NCBI GenBank assembly: GCA_963621885.1
Contig: CAVFFT010000028.1
Location: 1-12,895, forward strand
Direction of reading: 5' to 3'
Length of the DNA stretch: 12,895 bases
DNA from: UMGS1519 sp963621885
Lineage (GTDB): Bacteria; Actinomycetota; Coriobacteriia; Coriobacteriales; Eggerthellaceae
In this document: one piece after another, positions 1-7,532 of the stretch
Position numbering within the stretch: position 1 is the stretch's first letter
Layout of the letters: every line of letters starts with the position of its first letter
The notes under the pieces: generated by a model
Told to the model about the DNA's origin: nothing
Database searches by the model: none
What the model saw: the letters and a program-made list of their open reading frames with translations, nothing else
Position numbers and translations under genes: made by a program

Positions 1-170
1 GCCGGCCACCAGCGGAAGCCGCCCGTCACACGCGAGTACACCACACGCAACCACACCACCCCTTCCCCACCTCTACAATGGAAACCATCTGGAACTTCGC
101 CGCGAAGGCGTGGGCAAATAGACCCTTCGTATACCATTCTTCAAAACCCGAAACGGATAAGGAAACTCAC

Positions 171-602
171 ATGCCGAACAGACGCAATCACGACCCGCGG
201 GAATGCGCGCTCATCGCCGCACGCACCGCTGATGAATTGAAAGCCACCGACATCATGGTGCAGGAAATGAGCGGTCTCATGACCGCCACCGACTACTTCG
301 TCATCGCGACCGCCCAGAACAACCGCCAGGTTGCCGCCATCATCGACAAGATCGAGGAAAAGGTGCGCAAGGAAGGCAACGCGAAGCCCTTCCATAAGGA
401 GGGCGTCGACGAGGGCACTTGGGCGCTGCTCGATTACGGCGACTTCATCGTCCACGTCTTCCAGCCCGAAGCCCGCGACTACTACCGCCTGGAATCGCTC
501 TGGAACGACGCGCCCGTCATCGACCTGAAAGAGGCCGGCATCACCGACGCCGTCTATTCGGACCGCATCTCCAAGCTCATGGGCAAAGAGGACCAGGAGT
601 AG
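171..602 (+). CDS. rsfS: Ribosome silencing factor RsfS (Iojap/DUF143 family)
   Basis: RsfS binds ribosomal protein uL14 (L14) on the free 50S subunit and blocks joining with 30S, lowering translation in starvation or stationary phase. The 143-residue product has the family core: an N-terminal helical part, then ATDYFVIATAQNNRQ (about 39-53), and a C-terminal GTWALLDYGDFIVHVF block (about 82-97) followed by ARDYYRLESLW. The usual family length is about 105-130 residues, so this copy is nearly standard. An upstream in-frame ATG at 78 would add 31 residues of unconserved sequence. The ATG at 171 is preferred because AAGGAAA lies at 159-165 with good spacing and conservation begins soon after it. 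In many bacteria rsfS lies directly downstream of nadD-yqeK. Here it is on the opposite strand from them, beside the yhhQ-type gene. The family assignment is secure; the start is likely. Confidence 0.93.
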   Translation: MPNRRNHDPRECALIAARTADELKATDIMVQEMSGLMTATDYFVIATAQNNRQVAAIIDKIEEKVRKEGNAKPFHKEGVDEGTWALLDYGDFIVHVFQPEARDYYRLESLWNDAPVIDLKEAGITDAVYSDRISKLMGKEDQE

Positions 603-762
603 CAGGGGGATTCCGCTCGCGCGCCGCCTCTTGCTTGGCGTTGCATGCCCAATCAGCCAGCGCACTGGTTGTGTCGCGCGCCGCTAACCCGCTCTGCGGC
701 GGCTCATAGTAGGCCGCCATCCGCCCAAACACCACTGCCATATGAATGGAGAAAGGTTAATC

Positions 763-1413
763 ATGGCTCAGTTCCTTCCCCAATCGAGGGAAGCGCTCCT
801 CCGCGTGCTCTTCGCGGTCACCACCATGTCGCTTATTACCGCCAACCTGTGCGCCATCAAAAACGAGGCCTTCTTCGGCCTCACGCTCGGCGGCGGCATC
901 GCGACCATCGTCATCGACTACGTGGTCTCCGACATGTGCGCCGAGGTCTTCGGCTTCAAGAAAGCCATCGCCATGCGCCGCGCCGCCATGATTTGCAACG
1001 TCACGAGCGTGCTGATCCTGCAAATCGTCGTGCTGCTGCCTTCCGACCCCGAATTCACCATCCAATCCGAGTACTCCACCATCTTCACCATCGCGCCGCT
1101 GATGGTGGCCGCGTCGATGATCGCCTACATGGCCGGCACCTACGTGAACGACAAGATCATGCAGCGCCTGCACGACCAGGACGGCGAGCAGGGCCTCTTC
1201 AAGCGCTGCATCGCATCGACCATCTTCGGCGGACTGGTCGACACGGTGGTGTTCACGCTCATCGCCTACGGCTTCACCTATTCCGCCATCAGCAATTTCG
1301 AGAACACGCTTCTCACCTACCTCCTGAAGGTGTTCATCGAGGTCGTGCTGTTCAGCCTGGTCACGAAGCGCGTCATCCGCTGGGCGAAGAAGCTTCCTTC
1401 CGAAAACGAGTAA
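763..1413 (+). CDS. yhhQ: Queuosine precursor transporter, YhhQ/VUT family membrane protein
   Basis: This is a hydrophobic inner-membrane protein of 216 residues. YhhQ-family members (Vut_1/DUF165) import preQ0/preQ1 or related 7-deazaguanines for queuosine modification of tRNA. Hydrophobic segments are visible at roughly 12-31, 38-57, 75-92, 107-127, 149-171 and 183-200, which fits a six-helix topology. Family-like motifs include VVSDMCAEVFGFKKA (about 54-68) and an RCIASTIFGGLVDTVVF stretch (about 148-164) with the conserved Asp. An ATG at 742 is in frame, but GGAGAAAGG at 748-756 sits 6 nt before the ATG at 763, so the latter is taken as the start. It follows rsfS after 160 bp and may be cotranscribed with it. 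I looked for a preQ1 riboswitch in that gap and did not find a convincing one. Exact substrate is inferred from the family. Confidence 0.85.
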   Translation: MAQFLPQSREALLRVLFAVTTMSLITANLCAIKNEAFFGLTLGGGIATIVIDYVVSDMCAEVFGFKKAIAMRRAAMICNVTSVLILQIVVLLPSDPEFTIQSEYSTIFTIAPLMVAASMIAYMAGTYVNDKIMQRLHDQDGEQGLFKRCIASTIFGGLVDTVVFTLIAYGFTYSAISNFENTLLTYLLKVFIEVVLFSLVTKRVIRWAKKLPSENE

Positions 1414-1511
1414 GCGGCTGGGGCGAGCGGGACGGCCTGAAGGCGACGCGCCGCACTAGATGCCCGGCCGCACACCCCACGCCCACACCCACCAACAAGC
1501 CACCCAGACAA

Positions 1512-1541
1512 AACGAGAGCCCACATACAGGGGCTCTCGTT
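1512..1541. terminator. Perfect hairpin between convergent genes, probable bidirectional terminator
   Basis: An 11-bp perfect inverted repeat (AACGAGAGCCC at 1512-1522 and its complement at 1531-1541) is separated by an 8-nt loop. It lies 99 nt past the stop of the + strand yhhQ and 63 nt past the stop of the - strand yqeK. On the - strand the stem is followed by a short T-rich run (GTTTTGT), so termination of the obg-yqeK operon is the better supported direction. On the + strand the tail is only TTCTACAT, a weaker tract. Inference from position and structure; no expression data. Confidence 0.75.
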
Positions 1542-1603
1542 CTACATATGTCACTTGCCCGGGAGGGCTTTCACCCCCGCAGGCACGCGCGGCTACTCGA
1601 AAA

Positions 1604-2305
1604 CTAATCCTCCGGCATCGCGCGCTCGGCGGCGATCCAGTCGGTCGGCTGCGCCTGCAGCTGGCTTCCCGCCTCGTAAGCCGCTTCCGCACGATTGACC
1701 ACGTTGGTCTGCATCTCGTACACCAGGGCATTCCAAATGTCCACCGTGCGCGGATGGATCATGCGGTTCTGGCCAATCAGGAACTCGAAGCAGTTCTTGA
1801 ACGCGAGGAAGTACAGCTCGGGCAGGCTCACCTTGCCCACTGCCTTGCGAATGGCCTTCACGCGCCTATAATCGCGGCCCGGCTCAATCAGGTCGGCCGT
1901 GTACACGATCATGTCGAGCGGAGTCATCTTGAGCGCGCCCGAGGTGTGCCGCTCAATTGCCGCCAGCACGTCCTCCCCAATCTCGGGGAATTCCGCACGC
2001 AGCGCCGCCGCGGCGGTGGGACCATGCAGCAGATACGGCATGTCGGTAATCACCAGCGGGTCAATGTCGAGCTCGTACTGCTTCACGCGGCCGCGCTCCT
2101 CGTCGAGGGTCAGGCCCTTGTCCCAGTCGTGCAGCAGGCCGGCAAGACGCGCCTTGCCTTCGTCAACGCCGTAAACCAGCGCCAGCTCCTCCGCGGTTTT
2201 CGCGGTGCGCTTGGAATGGTCGTAACGTTTTGCGGATACCCTGTTCTTCAGGATCTTTTTCATCCGCTTAAAGTTCTCTTCGCCATAAACGTCTTCGACA
2301 GTCAT
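1604..2305 (-). CDS. yqeK: YqeK, bis(5'-nucleosyl)-tetraphosphatase (symmetrical), HD domain
   Basis: YqeK enzymes are HD-superfamily metal-dependent hydrolases that split Ap4A symmetrically into two ADP, controlling this stress dinucleotide. The HD-domain ligands are visible: H30, H59-D60 within AGLLHDWDK, H94 in LLHGPTAA, H120 in IERHTSG, and D138 in TADLIEPGR. The product is 233 residues; family members are commonly around 190, and the extra length is a C-terminal tail of about 35 residues rich in Ala, Gln and Glu. An in-frame ATG at 2338 would overlap nadD. The ATG at 2305 has AAAGGAGGG 6 nt upstream (complement of 2312-2320) and is chosen. That ribosome binding site overlaps the nadD stop codon, with a 13-nt intergenic gap, which points to coupled expression. 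It is the last gene of the operon before the hairpin at 1512-1541. Confidence 0.92.
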   Translation of the reverse strand: MTVEDVYGEENFKRMKKILKNRVSAKRYDHSKRTAKTAEELALVYGVDEGKARLAGLLHDWDKGLTLDEERGRVKQYELDIDPLVITDMPYLLHGPTAAAALRAEFPEIGEDVLAAIERHTSGALKMTPLDMIVYTADLIEPGRDYRRVKAIRKAVGKVSLPELYFLAFKNCFEFLIGQNRMIHPRTVDIWNALVYEMQTNVVNRAEAAYEAGSQLQAQPTDWIAAERAMPED

Positions 2306-2318
2306 AGCTCGCCCTCCT

Positions 2319-2996
2319 TTAACAATACAGTCGCGCATCCATTATATAGTCGCGCACTTCATCCGTAACAACATAGCGAATCGAGCGCCCGCATCTCGCG
2401 GATGCTCTCACATGACTCGACGATATGTCAAGCCCGGGCACTTCCACGAAATCGACCTCGATGCGCTGGCCTTCCGCGTAAATCGCCTGCGCCGCCGCCT
2501 CGCTCGAGTAGCCCGGCCGCGCCATCCCGACAATATGCGCGAGCTGGAAAATCTCGAGCGCGTTGCGCCACTTCCCCAGCGAGAGAATGGCATCGGCGCC
2601 CGCGATGAAATACAGACTCACATTCGCGGGGAAATGCTCGCGCAGCACCCGCAGCGTCTCGTAGGTGTAGGTGTTGCCCGGCCGGCGCACCTCGATGTCC
2701 GACACGTCGAAGAACGGGTTGTCGGCCACCGCGAGCCGGCACATCGCAAGCCGATCTTCGCCCGGGGTCACCTTCTTGTCGAGCTTGAACACCGGCACGC
2801 CCGCCGGCATGAACACCACCGCGTCGAGCCCGAGCGTCTCGCGCACGTTCTCCGCCGCCGCCAGATGGCCCACATGCACCGGGTCGAAGGTGCCGCCGAA
2901 TATTCCCAGCCGGCATTGCCTGCTGGAGTCGTCGCGTCCCAAGTCGGAGAATTTGTCGCACACCTTCATGTTGTTACCCGTGTCCGTTGCCGTCAT
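2319..2996 (-). CDS. nadD: Nicotinate-nucleotide adenylyltransferase NadD
   Basis: NadD joins nicotinate mononucleotide and ATP to give deamido-NAD and pyrophosphate, the penultimate step of NAD synthesis in the cytoplasm. The product is 225 residues. It carries the nucleotidyltransferase signature GIFGGTFDPVHVGHL (31-45, with the HxGH motif at H41-H44) and the C-terminal ISSSHVR (191-197), the equivalent of the family ISSTxIR motif. The first 28 residues precede the conserved core and make it slightly longer than usual. Starts at 2996 and 2969 are both possible; neither has a strong ribosome binding site, and an in-frame TAG lies about 54 nt upstream of the first. It follows proA after 105 bp and precedes yqeK by 13 nt. 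The nadD-yqeK pair is widely conserved. Function is secure, start uncertain. Confidence 0.95.
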   Translation of the reverse strand: MTATDTGNNMKVCDKFSDLGRDDSSRQCRLGIFGGTFDPVHVGHLAAAENVRETLGLDAVVFMPAGVPVFKLDKKVTPGEDRLAMCRLAVADNPFFDVSDIEVRRPGNTYTYETLRVLREHFPANVSLYFIAGADAILSLGKWRNALEIFQLAHIVGMARPGYSSEAAAQAIYAEGQRIEVDFVEVPGLDISSSHVRASARCGRSIRYVVTDEVRDYIMDARLYC

Positions 2997-3101
2997 TGCC
3001 TTGTCGCCTTCACCTGCGTCGTTCGCCCGCGCCGTGCCTGGCGCCTTGTTCTAGCCGCGCCCTGCTCGCCCATGCCAAGCGCACCCGCCAATCGCGTCGT
3101 T

Positions 3102-4364
3102 CTATCCGCGCACCTGGCCGTCGCCGCGCAGGATGTACTTGTACGAGCACAGGGCCTCCAGCGCGAAGGGTCCGCGCGCGTGCAGCTTCTGCGTCGAGAT
3201 GCCAATTTCGGCACCCAAGCCAAACTCGCCGCCGTCGGTGAAACGCGTCGAGGCGTTCCAGTACACGGCCGCCGCATCCACCTGCGCGAGGAAGCGCGCT
3301 GCCGCCGTCTCGTCGCTCGTGATGATGCATTCCGAATGCTTCGTGCCATAGGTGTTCACGTGGGCAATCGCCTCGTCCAGGCCCGCGACCACATGAATCG
3401 CAATCTCCAGGTCGAGATACTCCGTCGCCCAGTCGTCTGCCGTCGCCGGCACAATGGGAACGCCCGCCGCCGCGCCAATGCGCGCCACCTCCACGTCGCC
3501 GTGAATGACCACGCCCGCCTCATGCAGCGCCGGCAGAATGGCGGCAAGCGCCTCATCAGCGATGTCCGCATCCACCAGAACGCTTTCGATCGCATTGCAC
3601 ACGCCGGGGCGCTGCGTCTTCGCGTTCATGATGATGTTCTTCGCCATCGTGATGTCGGCAGGGCTGTGCACATATGCATGACAATTTCCCACGCCTGTCT
3701 CAATAACCGGCACCGTCGACTCCTCGACGCAGTGGCGGATAAGCCCCGCCCCGCCACGGGGAATGAGCAGGTCAACCAGCCCGCGCAGCTTCAACAGCTC
3801 GTCGGTTGCAGCGCGGTCGGTCGTCTGGATGAAGCAGATGCAATCGTTGGGCATGCCTGCACAAACAGCCGCTTCCAAAAGCACATCGGCAATGGCCTTG
3901 CAGGAATTGAATGCCAGGGAACCGCCGCGCAGAATGCAGGCGTTGCCCGATTTCAGGCAGATGCCCGCCGCGTCCGCGGTCACATTCGGGCGCGCCTCGT
4001 ACACCATCGCGACCACGCCCATCGGCACGCTCACGCGCTGCAGCCGCACGCCGGAATCGAGCGTGCGCTCCTGCTGGATCACGCCAAGCGGATCGGGAAG
4101 CTTCGCGAGGTCGCACAGGGCGGACGCCATCGAATCGATGCGTCCTTCGTTCAGCATCAGGCGATCGAGCAGAGGCGCTGCGGTGCCCGCCTCACGAGCC
4201 GCGTCCATGTCCTGCGCGTTTGCGGCCAGAATCTCGCCCGCATGCTCGCGCAGAGCCGCCGCCATTGCCACCAGGGCCGCTTCGCGCTCGTCGCCCGTCG
4301 TTATCGCGAGTGCGGCCGAAGCCTTCTTCGCGCGCATCGCCAATTCACGTACCGTCTGCGTCAT
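3102..4364 (-). CDS. proA: Gamma-glutamyl phosphate reductase ProA
   Basis: ProA reduces gamma-glutamyl phosphate with NADPH to glutamate-5-semialdehyde, the second step of proline synthesis. The 420-residue product matches the usual length (about 417 in E. coli). It has an aldehyde-dehydrogenase fold. The catalytic cysteine is C256 in the RPGVCNA motif, PMGVVAMVYEARPNVT lies at 114-129, and the C-terminal EIGISTQKLHARGP is family-typical. An ATG at 4379 is in frame, but GGGGAGG lies 6 nt before the ATG at 4364, so the shorter form is annotated. proB lies upstream across a 178-nt noncoding gap that contains a short direct repeat but no clear terminator or promoter. The pair is therefore probably cotranscribed despite the spacing. 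Confidence 0.97.
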   Translation of the reverse strand: MTQTVRELAMRAKKASAALAITTGDEREAALVAMAAALREHAGEILAANAQDMDAAREAGTAAPLLDRLMLNEGRIDSMASALCDLAKLPDPLGVIQQERTLDSGVRLQRVSVPMGVVAMVYEARPNVTADAAGICLKSGNACILRGGSLAFNSCKAIADVLLEAAVCAGMPNDCICFIQTTDRAATDELLKLRGLVDLLIPRGGAGLIRHCVEESTVPVIETGVGNCHAYVHSPADITMAKNIIMNAKTQRPGVCNAIESVLVDADIADEALAAILPALHEAGVVIHGDVEVARIGAAAGVPIVPATADDWATEYLDLEIAIHVVAGLDEAIAHVNTYGTKHSECIITSDETAAARFLAQVDAAAVYWNASTRFTDGGEFGLGAEIGISTQKLHARGPFALEALCSYKYILRGDGQVRG

Positions 4365-4477
4365 CGCGCACCTCCCCATTTAATCGGGAAGCGCCACAGC
4401 CGATGGTTCACCGCGCCGTTGCAACGCGCCTCAGCACATCGCCGGCCCGCAGCCTTTCGCTCCGTCGCTTCCGCCCG

Positions 4478-4526
4478 GCTCACCGCCGCACTTCCCTGCT
4501 AGAAAGCCCCGCAGCTCACCGCCGCA
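4478..4526. repeat. 13-bp direct repeat pair in the proB-proA gap
   Basis: The 13-mer GCTCACCGCCGCA occurs at 4478-4490 and again at 4514-4526, 36 bp apart, within the 178-bp gap between proB and proA. The surrounding gap also repeats CGCTTCCG-like words. No ORF with a credible ribosome binding site fills the gap. Whether the repeat has a function is unknown; it could be a remnant of local duplication. Confidence 0.5.
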
Positions 4527-4542
4527 GCGCTTCCGTTAATTC

Positions 4543-5670
4543 CTAATCGAATATTACCAGCTCATCCCTGTGGACCACGGGCTTGTCGGCAAGGCCCGCC
4601 AACAGGCGGTTCGCCTTCAATTCCGCTTGAGAACGTCCACAGGCAAGCTTCGCCTCGTCGCTTGCGCACGACACGCGGCCACGCGCGAACAGGTAGCCGC
4701 CCGTGTCGACAATATCCACGATGTCGCCCGGCTCAAAGTTGCCATCCACCGCGGTGATGCCCACCGCCAGCAGCGAGCGGCCCGAGCGCTCGAGCGCCTG
4801 CTTCGCGCCCGCATCCACCATAAGCGTGCCATGCGAGGAATCGCCCAGCGCAATCCATAGTTTACGCGGCGTTATCTCATGCAGCGGCTTGGCGTTCGCG
4901 AACCGCGTGCCTACGCGCTCGCCCGCCAGATAACGCACCAGAATATCCTCCGCATGCCCATGGCAAATGCTCAGCGGAATGCCCGCCGCCAGCAGCACAC
5001 GCGCCGCGCGGATCTTCGTGATCATGCCGCCGCTCGCGTTCTTCGTGCCGGGGCCTTCCGCCATGCGCACGATATCGGGCGTGATGGCGTTCACCTCATG
5101 CAGCAGCTGCGCATCGGCATGCGTGCTCGGATTCTTGTCGTACAGGCCGTCGATATCGCTTAGGATCACGACCTCGCTCGCCTTCACCAGGCAGGCGACC
5201 AGCGCCGACAGCGTATCGTTATCGCCAAAGCGAATCTGCTCCGCCGAAACGGTGTCGTTCTCGTTCACGATGGGCACCACGCCCAGCTCGAGCAGGCGCA
5301 GCAGCGTGTCGCGCGCATGCAGGTAGCGGGTGCGGTTGGCCGTGTCGTCGCGCGTGAGCAAGACGCTCGAAACCACGACGCCCTGCGCTTCAAAAGCTTC
5401 GGAATACGCGCGCGAAAGCGTGATCTGCCCCACCGAGGCCGCCGCCTGCAGGCTTGGCAAATCGGTCGGGCGCTCGTCGATTCCCAGCGCCTCCAAACCG
5501 CTCGCGATAGATCCCGAGGTCACCAGAATCACCTGCCAGCCCGCCGCGCGCGCGGCGCAAATCTGGCGCGCGAGGTTCGCGATATAGGCCTCGTCGATCT
5601 TTCCCCCGGCATCCGTGAGCGACGACGTGCCCACCTTCACGACAAGACGCTTGTCCGCATCCGTTGCCAT
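4543..5670 (-). CDS. proB: Glutamate 5-kinase ProB with C-terminal PUA domain
   Basis: ProB phosphorylates glutamate to gamma-glutamyl phosphate, the first and normally proline-inhibited step of proline synthesis. It is thought to hand its labile product to ProA. The product has 375 residues (E. coli 367). The amino-acid-kinase domain spans about 8-250 with KVGTSSL (12-18), the SGSIASGLEALG loop (52-63), NENDTVS (136-142), RFGDNDTLSA (147-156), LSDIDGLY (170-177) and SGGMITKI (213-220). A PUA domain follows from about 268 to 360. The GxGT loop reads GPGTKNASGGM, slightly longer than the common GTGGM form. GGAAAG lies upstream of the ATG, and the gap to the obg stop codon is 18 nt, so it is cotranscribed with obg. 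The start fits the kinase fold well. Confidence 0.97.
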   Translation of the reverse strand: MATDADKRLVVKVGTSSLTDAGGKIDEAYIANLARQICAARAAGWQVILVTSGSIASGLEALGIDERPTDLPSLQAAASVGQITLSRAYSEAFEAQGVVVSSVLLTRDDTANRTRYLHARDTLLRLLELGVVPIVNENDTVSAEQIRFGDNDTLSALVACLVKASEVVILSDIDGLYDKNPSTHADAQLLHEVNAITPDIVRMAEGPGTKNASGGMITKIRAARVLLAAGIPLSICHGHAEDILVRYLAGERVGTRFANAKPLHEITPRKLWIALGDSSHGTLMVDAGAKQALERSGRSLLAVGITAVDGNFEPGDIVDIVDTGGYLFARGRVSCASDEAKLACGRSQAELKANRLLAGLADKPVVHRDELVIFD

Positions 5671-5688
5671 TGTTGCCGCCCTTTCCGC

Positions 5689-7095
5689 CTAGTCTTCCAG
5701 CTCGCTGAACATGTCTTCGTGCTTCGAATCCTCGAATTCGAAGGTGAAGCCCACAATCTGCACCTCGTCGCCATTGCGGGCGCCGGCACGCTCGAGCGCG
5801 TCGTCGATGCCCGAACGCTTCAGGCGATGCTGCAGGAAGGCGATGGCCTCGTCGTTTTCCCAGTCGGTCTGGATGACCCAACGTTCCACCTGGCTGCCCT
5901 GCACGCGGAAGACGTGATCCTCCACCTGCACGATGTTGAAGCGCTTGTCGCGCGCCTCGCGACGATGCTCCCACAGCGCCTCGTAGGGGGTCTCGAAGGC
6001 CTCCTCTTCCTGGCGCGCCTCCTCACGCAGCTTCAGCACACGCGAGCCGATCATCTCGTTGAGCTGACGCAGGCCCTTGCCGGTCACGGCGCTCGTCTCG
6101 TACACCTTCGGGTCGATGGGGCTGTCGGCGAAGGGGTCGCCGCCCGCTGCCGCAAGGGAATCGGCCTTCACGGCCTCCTTCAGGCGCGCGAGAGCCTCTT
6201 CGGTTCCCGGCATGTCCATCTTGTTCGCCACGACGATGCGCGGACGCGACGCAAGCTCGCTGTCGTAGAGCGCGAGCTCGTTGTTGATGATGCGGTAGTC
6301 CTCCACCGGGTCGCGGCCCTCATAGCCGCCCGTCATGTCGACCACGTGCACGATAAGCGCGGTGCGCTCGATGTGGCGCAGGAATTCGTGGCCCAGGCCC
6401 TTGCCCTCATGCGCGCCGGCGATAAGCCCCGGCACGTCGGCGATGACGTAGCTGTAGCCGTCGTCGGTGCGGGCAACGCCCAGATTCGGCACGAGCGTGG
6501 TGAAGGGATAGTCGGCGATCTTCGGCTTCGCCGCGGAAAGACGGCTGATGAGCGACGATTTTCCTGCGGAAGGAACGCCCACCAGGGCCGCGTCGGCCAT
6601 GAGCTTCATCTCGAGCATGATCCACTGCTCGATGGCGGGTTCGCCCAGTTCGGCGAAGGCGGGCGCGCGGCGCGTCGACGTCACGAAATGGATATTGCCG
6701 CGGCCACCGTAACCGCCCTTCGCGACGATGACGCGCTCGCCATCATGCGTGAGGTCGGCCACGAGCTCGCCAGTCTCGTGCGTTTCGGGGTCATACAGGT
6801 GCACGACGGTGCCTACCGGCACTTTCAGAATCATGTCCTCGCCGCTCTTGCCGTGCATACGCTTGCCTTGGCCGTGCATGCCGCGTTCCGCGCGGAAATG
6901 ATGCTTGAAGCGGTAGTCGATGAGCGAGGATGTCTGGATGTCGGCCTCCAGGATAATGTCGCCACCCCGGCCGCCGTCGCCGCCGTCGGGGCCGCCTTTC
7001 GGCACATGCGCCTCGCGGCGGAAGCTCATGCAGCCTGCGCCACCATCGCCGCCGCACACCTGGATGGTGACCATATCGGTAAATTCAACGCCCAC
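5689..7095 (-). CDS. obg: Obg/CgtA GTPase, ribosome assembly, GTG start
   Basis: Obg is an essential GTPase that binds the maturing 50S subunit and can bind ppGpp. The 468-residue product has three domains. The Gly-rich Obg fold (about 1-160) contains PKGGPDGGDGGRGGD. The G domain has G1 GVPSAGKSS (173-181), PFTT, DVPG (220-223), NKMD (291-294) and ETSAVTGKGL. A C-terminal OCT domain (about 385-460) begins near FNIVQVEDHVFRV; it is the extra domain of Gram-positive Obgs. An ATG at 7149 would add 18 atypical residues. The GTG at 7095 is preferred because GAGGTG lies 5 nt upstream and the start then matches the family N terminus (short lead into the VTIQVCGGDGG region). It is the first gene of obg-proB-proA-nadD-yqeK and lies behind the rpmA terminator. 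Confidence 0.96.
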   Translation of the reverse strand: MGVEFTDMVTIQVCGGDGGAGCMSFRREAHVPKGGPDGGDGGRGGDIILEADIQTSSLIDYRFKHHFRAERGMHGQGKRMHGKSGEDMILKVPVGTVVHLYDPETHETGELVADLTHDGERVIVAKGGYGGRGNIHFVTSTRRAPAFAELGEPAIEQWIMLEMKLMADAALVGVPSAGKSSLISRLSAAKPKIADYPFTTLVPNLGVARTDDGYSYVIADVPGLIAGAHEGKGLGHEFLRHIERTALIVHVVDMTGGYEGRDPVEDYRIINNELALYDSELASRPRIVVANKMDMPGTEEALARLKEAVKADSLAAAGGDPFADSPIDPKVYETSAVTGKGLRQLNEMIGSRVLKLREEARQEEEAFETPYEALWEHRREARDKRFNIVQVEDHVFRVQGSQVERWVIQTDWENDEAIAFLQHRLKRSGIDDALERAGARNGDEVQIVGFTFEFEDSKHEDMFSELED

Positions 7096-7193
7096 TATTT
7101 CACCTCGTCCCGTCGAGGATGCCCATGTTGCGCCCCCAGGGCAAGGCATCCTGTTATGCCGAACCCGCCACGCGTGCCGGGCTTGGCGCGCTC

Positions 7194-7199
7194 ATTATA
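7194..7199 (-). promoter_or_regulatory. Candidate -10 box (TATAAT) upstream of obg
   Basis: A perfect TATAAT hexamer reads on the - strand at 7199-7194, about 98 nt before the obg GTG. It coincides with the T-rich tail of the rpmA terminator, so it may simply be the U-tract. No good -35 hexamer is present at 16-19 bp spacing, because that position lies inside the terminator stem. obg does need some source of transcription behind this terminator: either readthrough or a promoter here. Weak call. Confidence 0.3.
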
Positions 7200-7232
7200 A
7201 AAGAAGGCCCCTGAAGCACTTCAGGAGCCTTC
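7196..7232 (-). terminator. Intrinsic terminator after rpmA
   Basis: On the - strand a hairpin has arms GAAGGC and GCCTTC at its base (7227-7232 and 7203-7208), one mismatch, then CCTGAA paired with TTCAGG around a GCAC-type tetraloop. It is followed directly by a T-rich tract (TTTTATAAT, 7202-7194). It starts about 25 nt past the rpmA stop codon. This is a standard Rho-independent terminator and separates rplU-rpmA from obg. Confidence 0.9.
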
Positions 7233-7256
7233 GCATGTTACTTCGTAAAACCGTGT

Positions 7257-7511
7257 TTACTCGGCAATCGGACGCACATGCACCTTACGCTTGATGCCCT
7301 TGGTGAACTCGACGGTGCCGTCGCAGAGTGCGAACAGCGTGTCGTCCTTGCCGCGGCCGACGTTGTCGCCCGGATGGAAGTGCGTGCCGCGCTGACGAAC
7401 CAGAATGTTGCCAGTGATGACCTTCTCGCCGCCGAACTTCTTCACGCCCAGACGCTGAGCATGGGAGTCGCGGCCGTTACGGCTGGAGCCAAGACCCTTC
7501 TTGTGTGCCAT
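7257..7511 (-). CDS. rpmA: 50S ribosomal protein bL27
   Basis: bL27 lies near the peptidyl-transferase centre, where its N-terminal tail helps stabilise tRNA. The 84-residue product is full length and begins MAHKKGLGSSRNGRDS, the classic N terminus. It has no cleavable extension of the kind processed by Prp in Firmicutes. Further family landmarks are GNILVRQRGTHFHPG (about 35-49) and VGRGKDDTLFAL. AGGGGA lies 7 nt before the ATG. It follows rplU by 21 nt and is followed by an intrinsic terminator, so rplU-rpmA form a two-gene transcription unit with obg beyond it, the usual order in bacteria. Confidence 0.98.
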   Translation of the reverse strand: MAHKKGLGSSRNGRDSHAQRLGVKKFGGEKVITGNILVRQRGTHFHPGDNVGRGKDDTLFALCDGTVEFTKGIKRKVHVRPIAE

Positions 7512-7532
7512 TTCGCTTCCCCTTTCGCTCGC

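Noticed and set aside
1..54. A possible start of a divergent - strand gene (GTG near 54, open to the left edge, beginning VVACGVLACDG).
   Set aside because: Only 18 codons are inside the window and the upstream G-rich run is not a clear ribosome binding site; it cannot be supported without sequence to the left.
74..79. TACAAT, a -10-like hexamer upstream of rsfS on the + strand.
   Set aside because: No TTGACA-like sequence lies 16-18 bp upstream, and the in-frame ATG at 78 overlaps it; too weak to call a promoter.
603..762. A possible preQ1 riboswitch ahead of the queuosine-precursor transporter.
   Set aside because: Small hairpins can be drawn (for example CCAG/CTGG near 657-669) but neither the preQ1-I loop-tail pattern nor a preQ1-II layout is visible.
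2412..4502. A 696-codon open frame on the + strand opposite nadD and proA, and similar long + frames opposite proB/obg and polA.
   Set aside because: They are antisense shadows of well-recognised genes in GC-rich DNA, rich in Arg/His/Ala, with no domain or ribosome binding site support.
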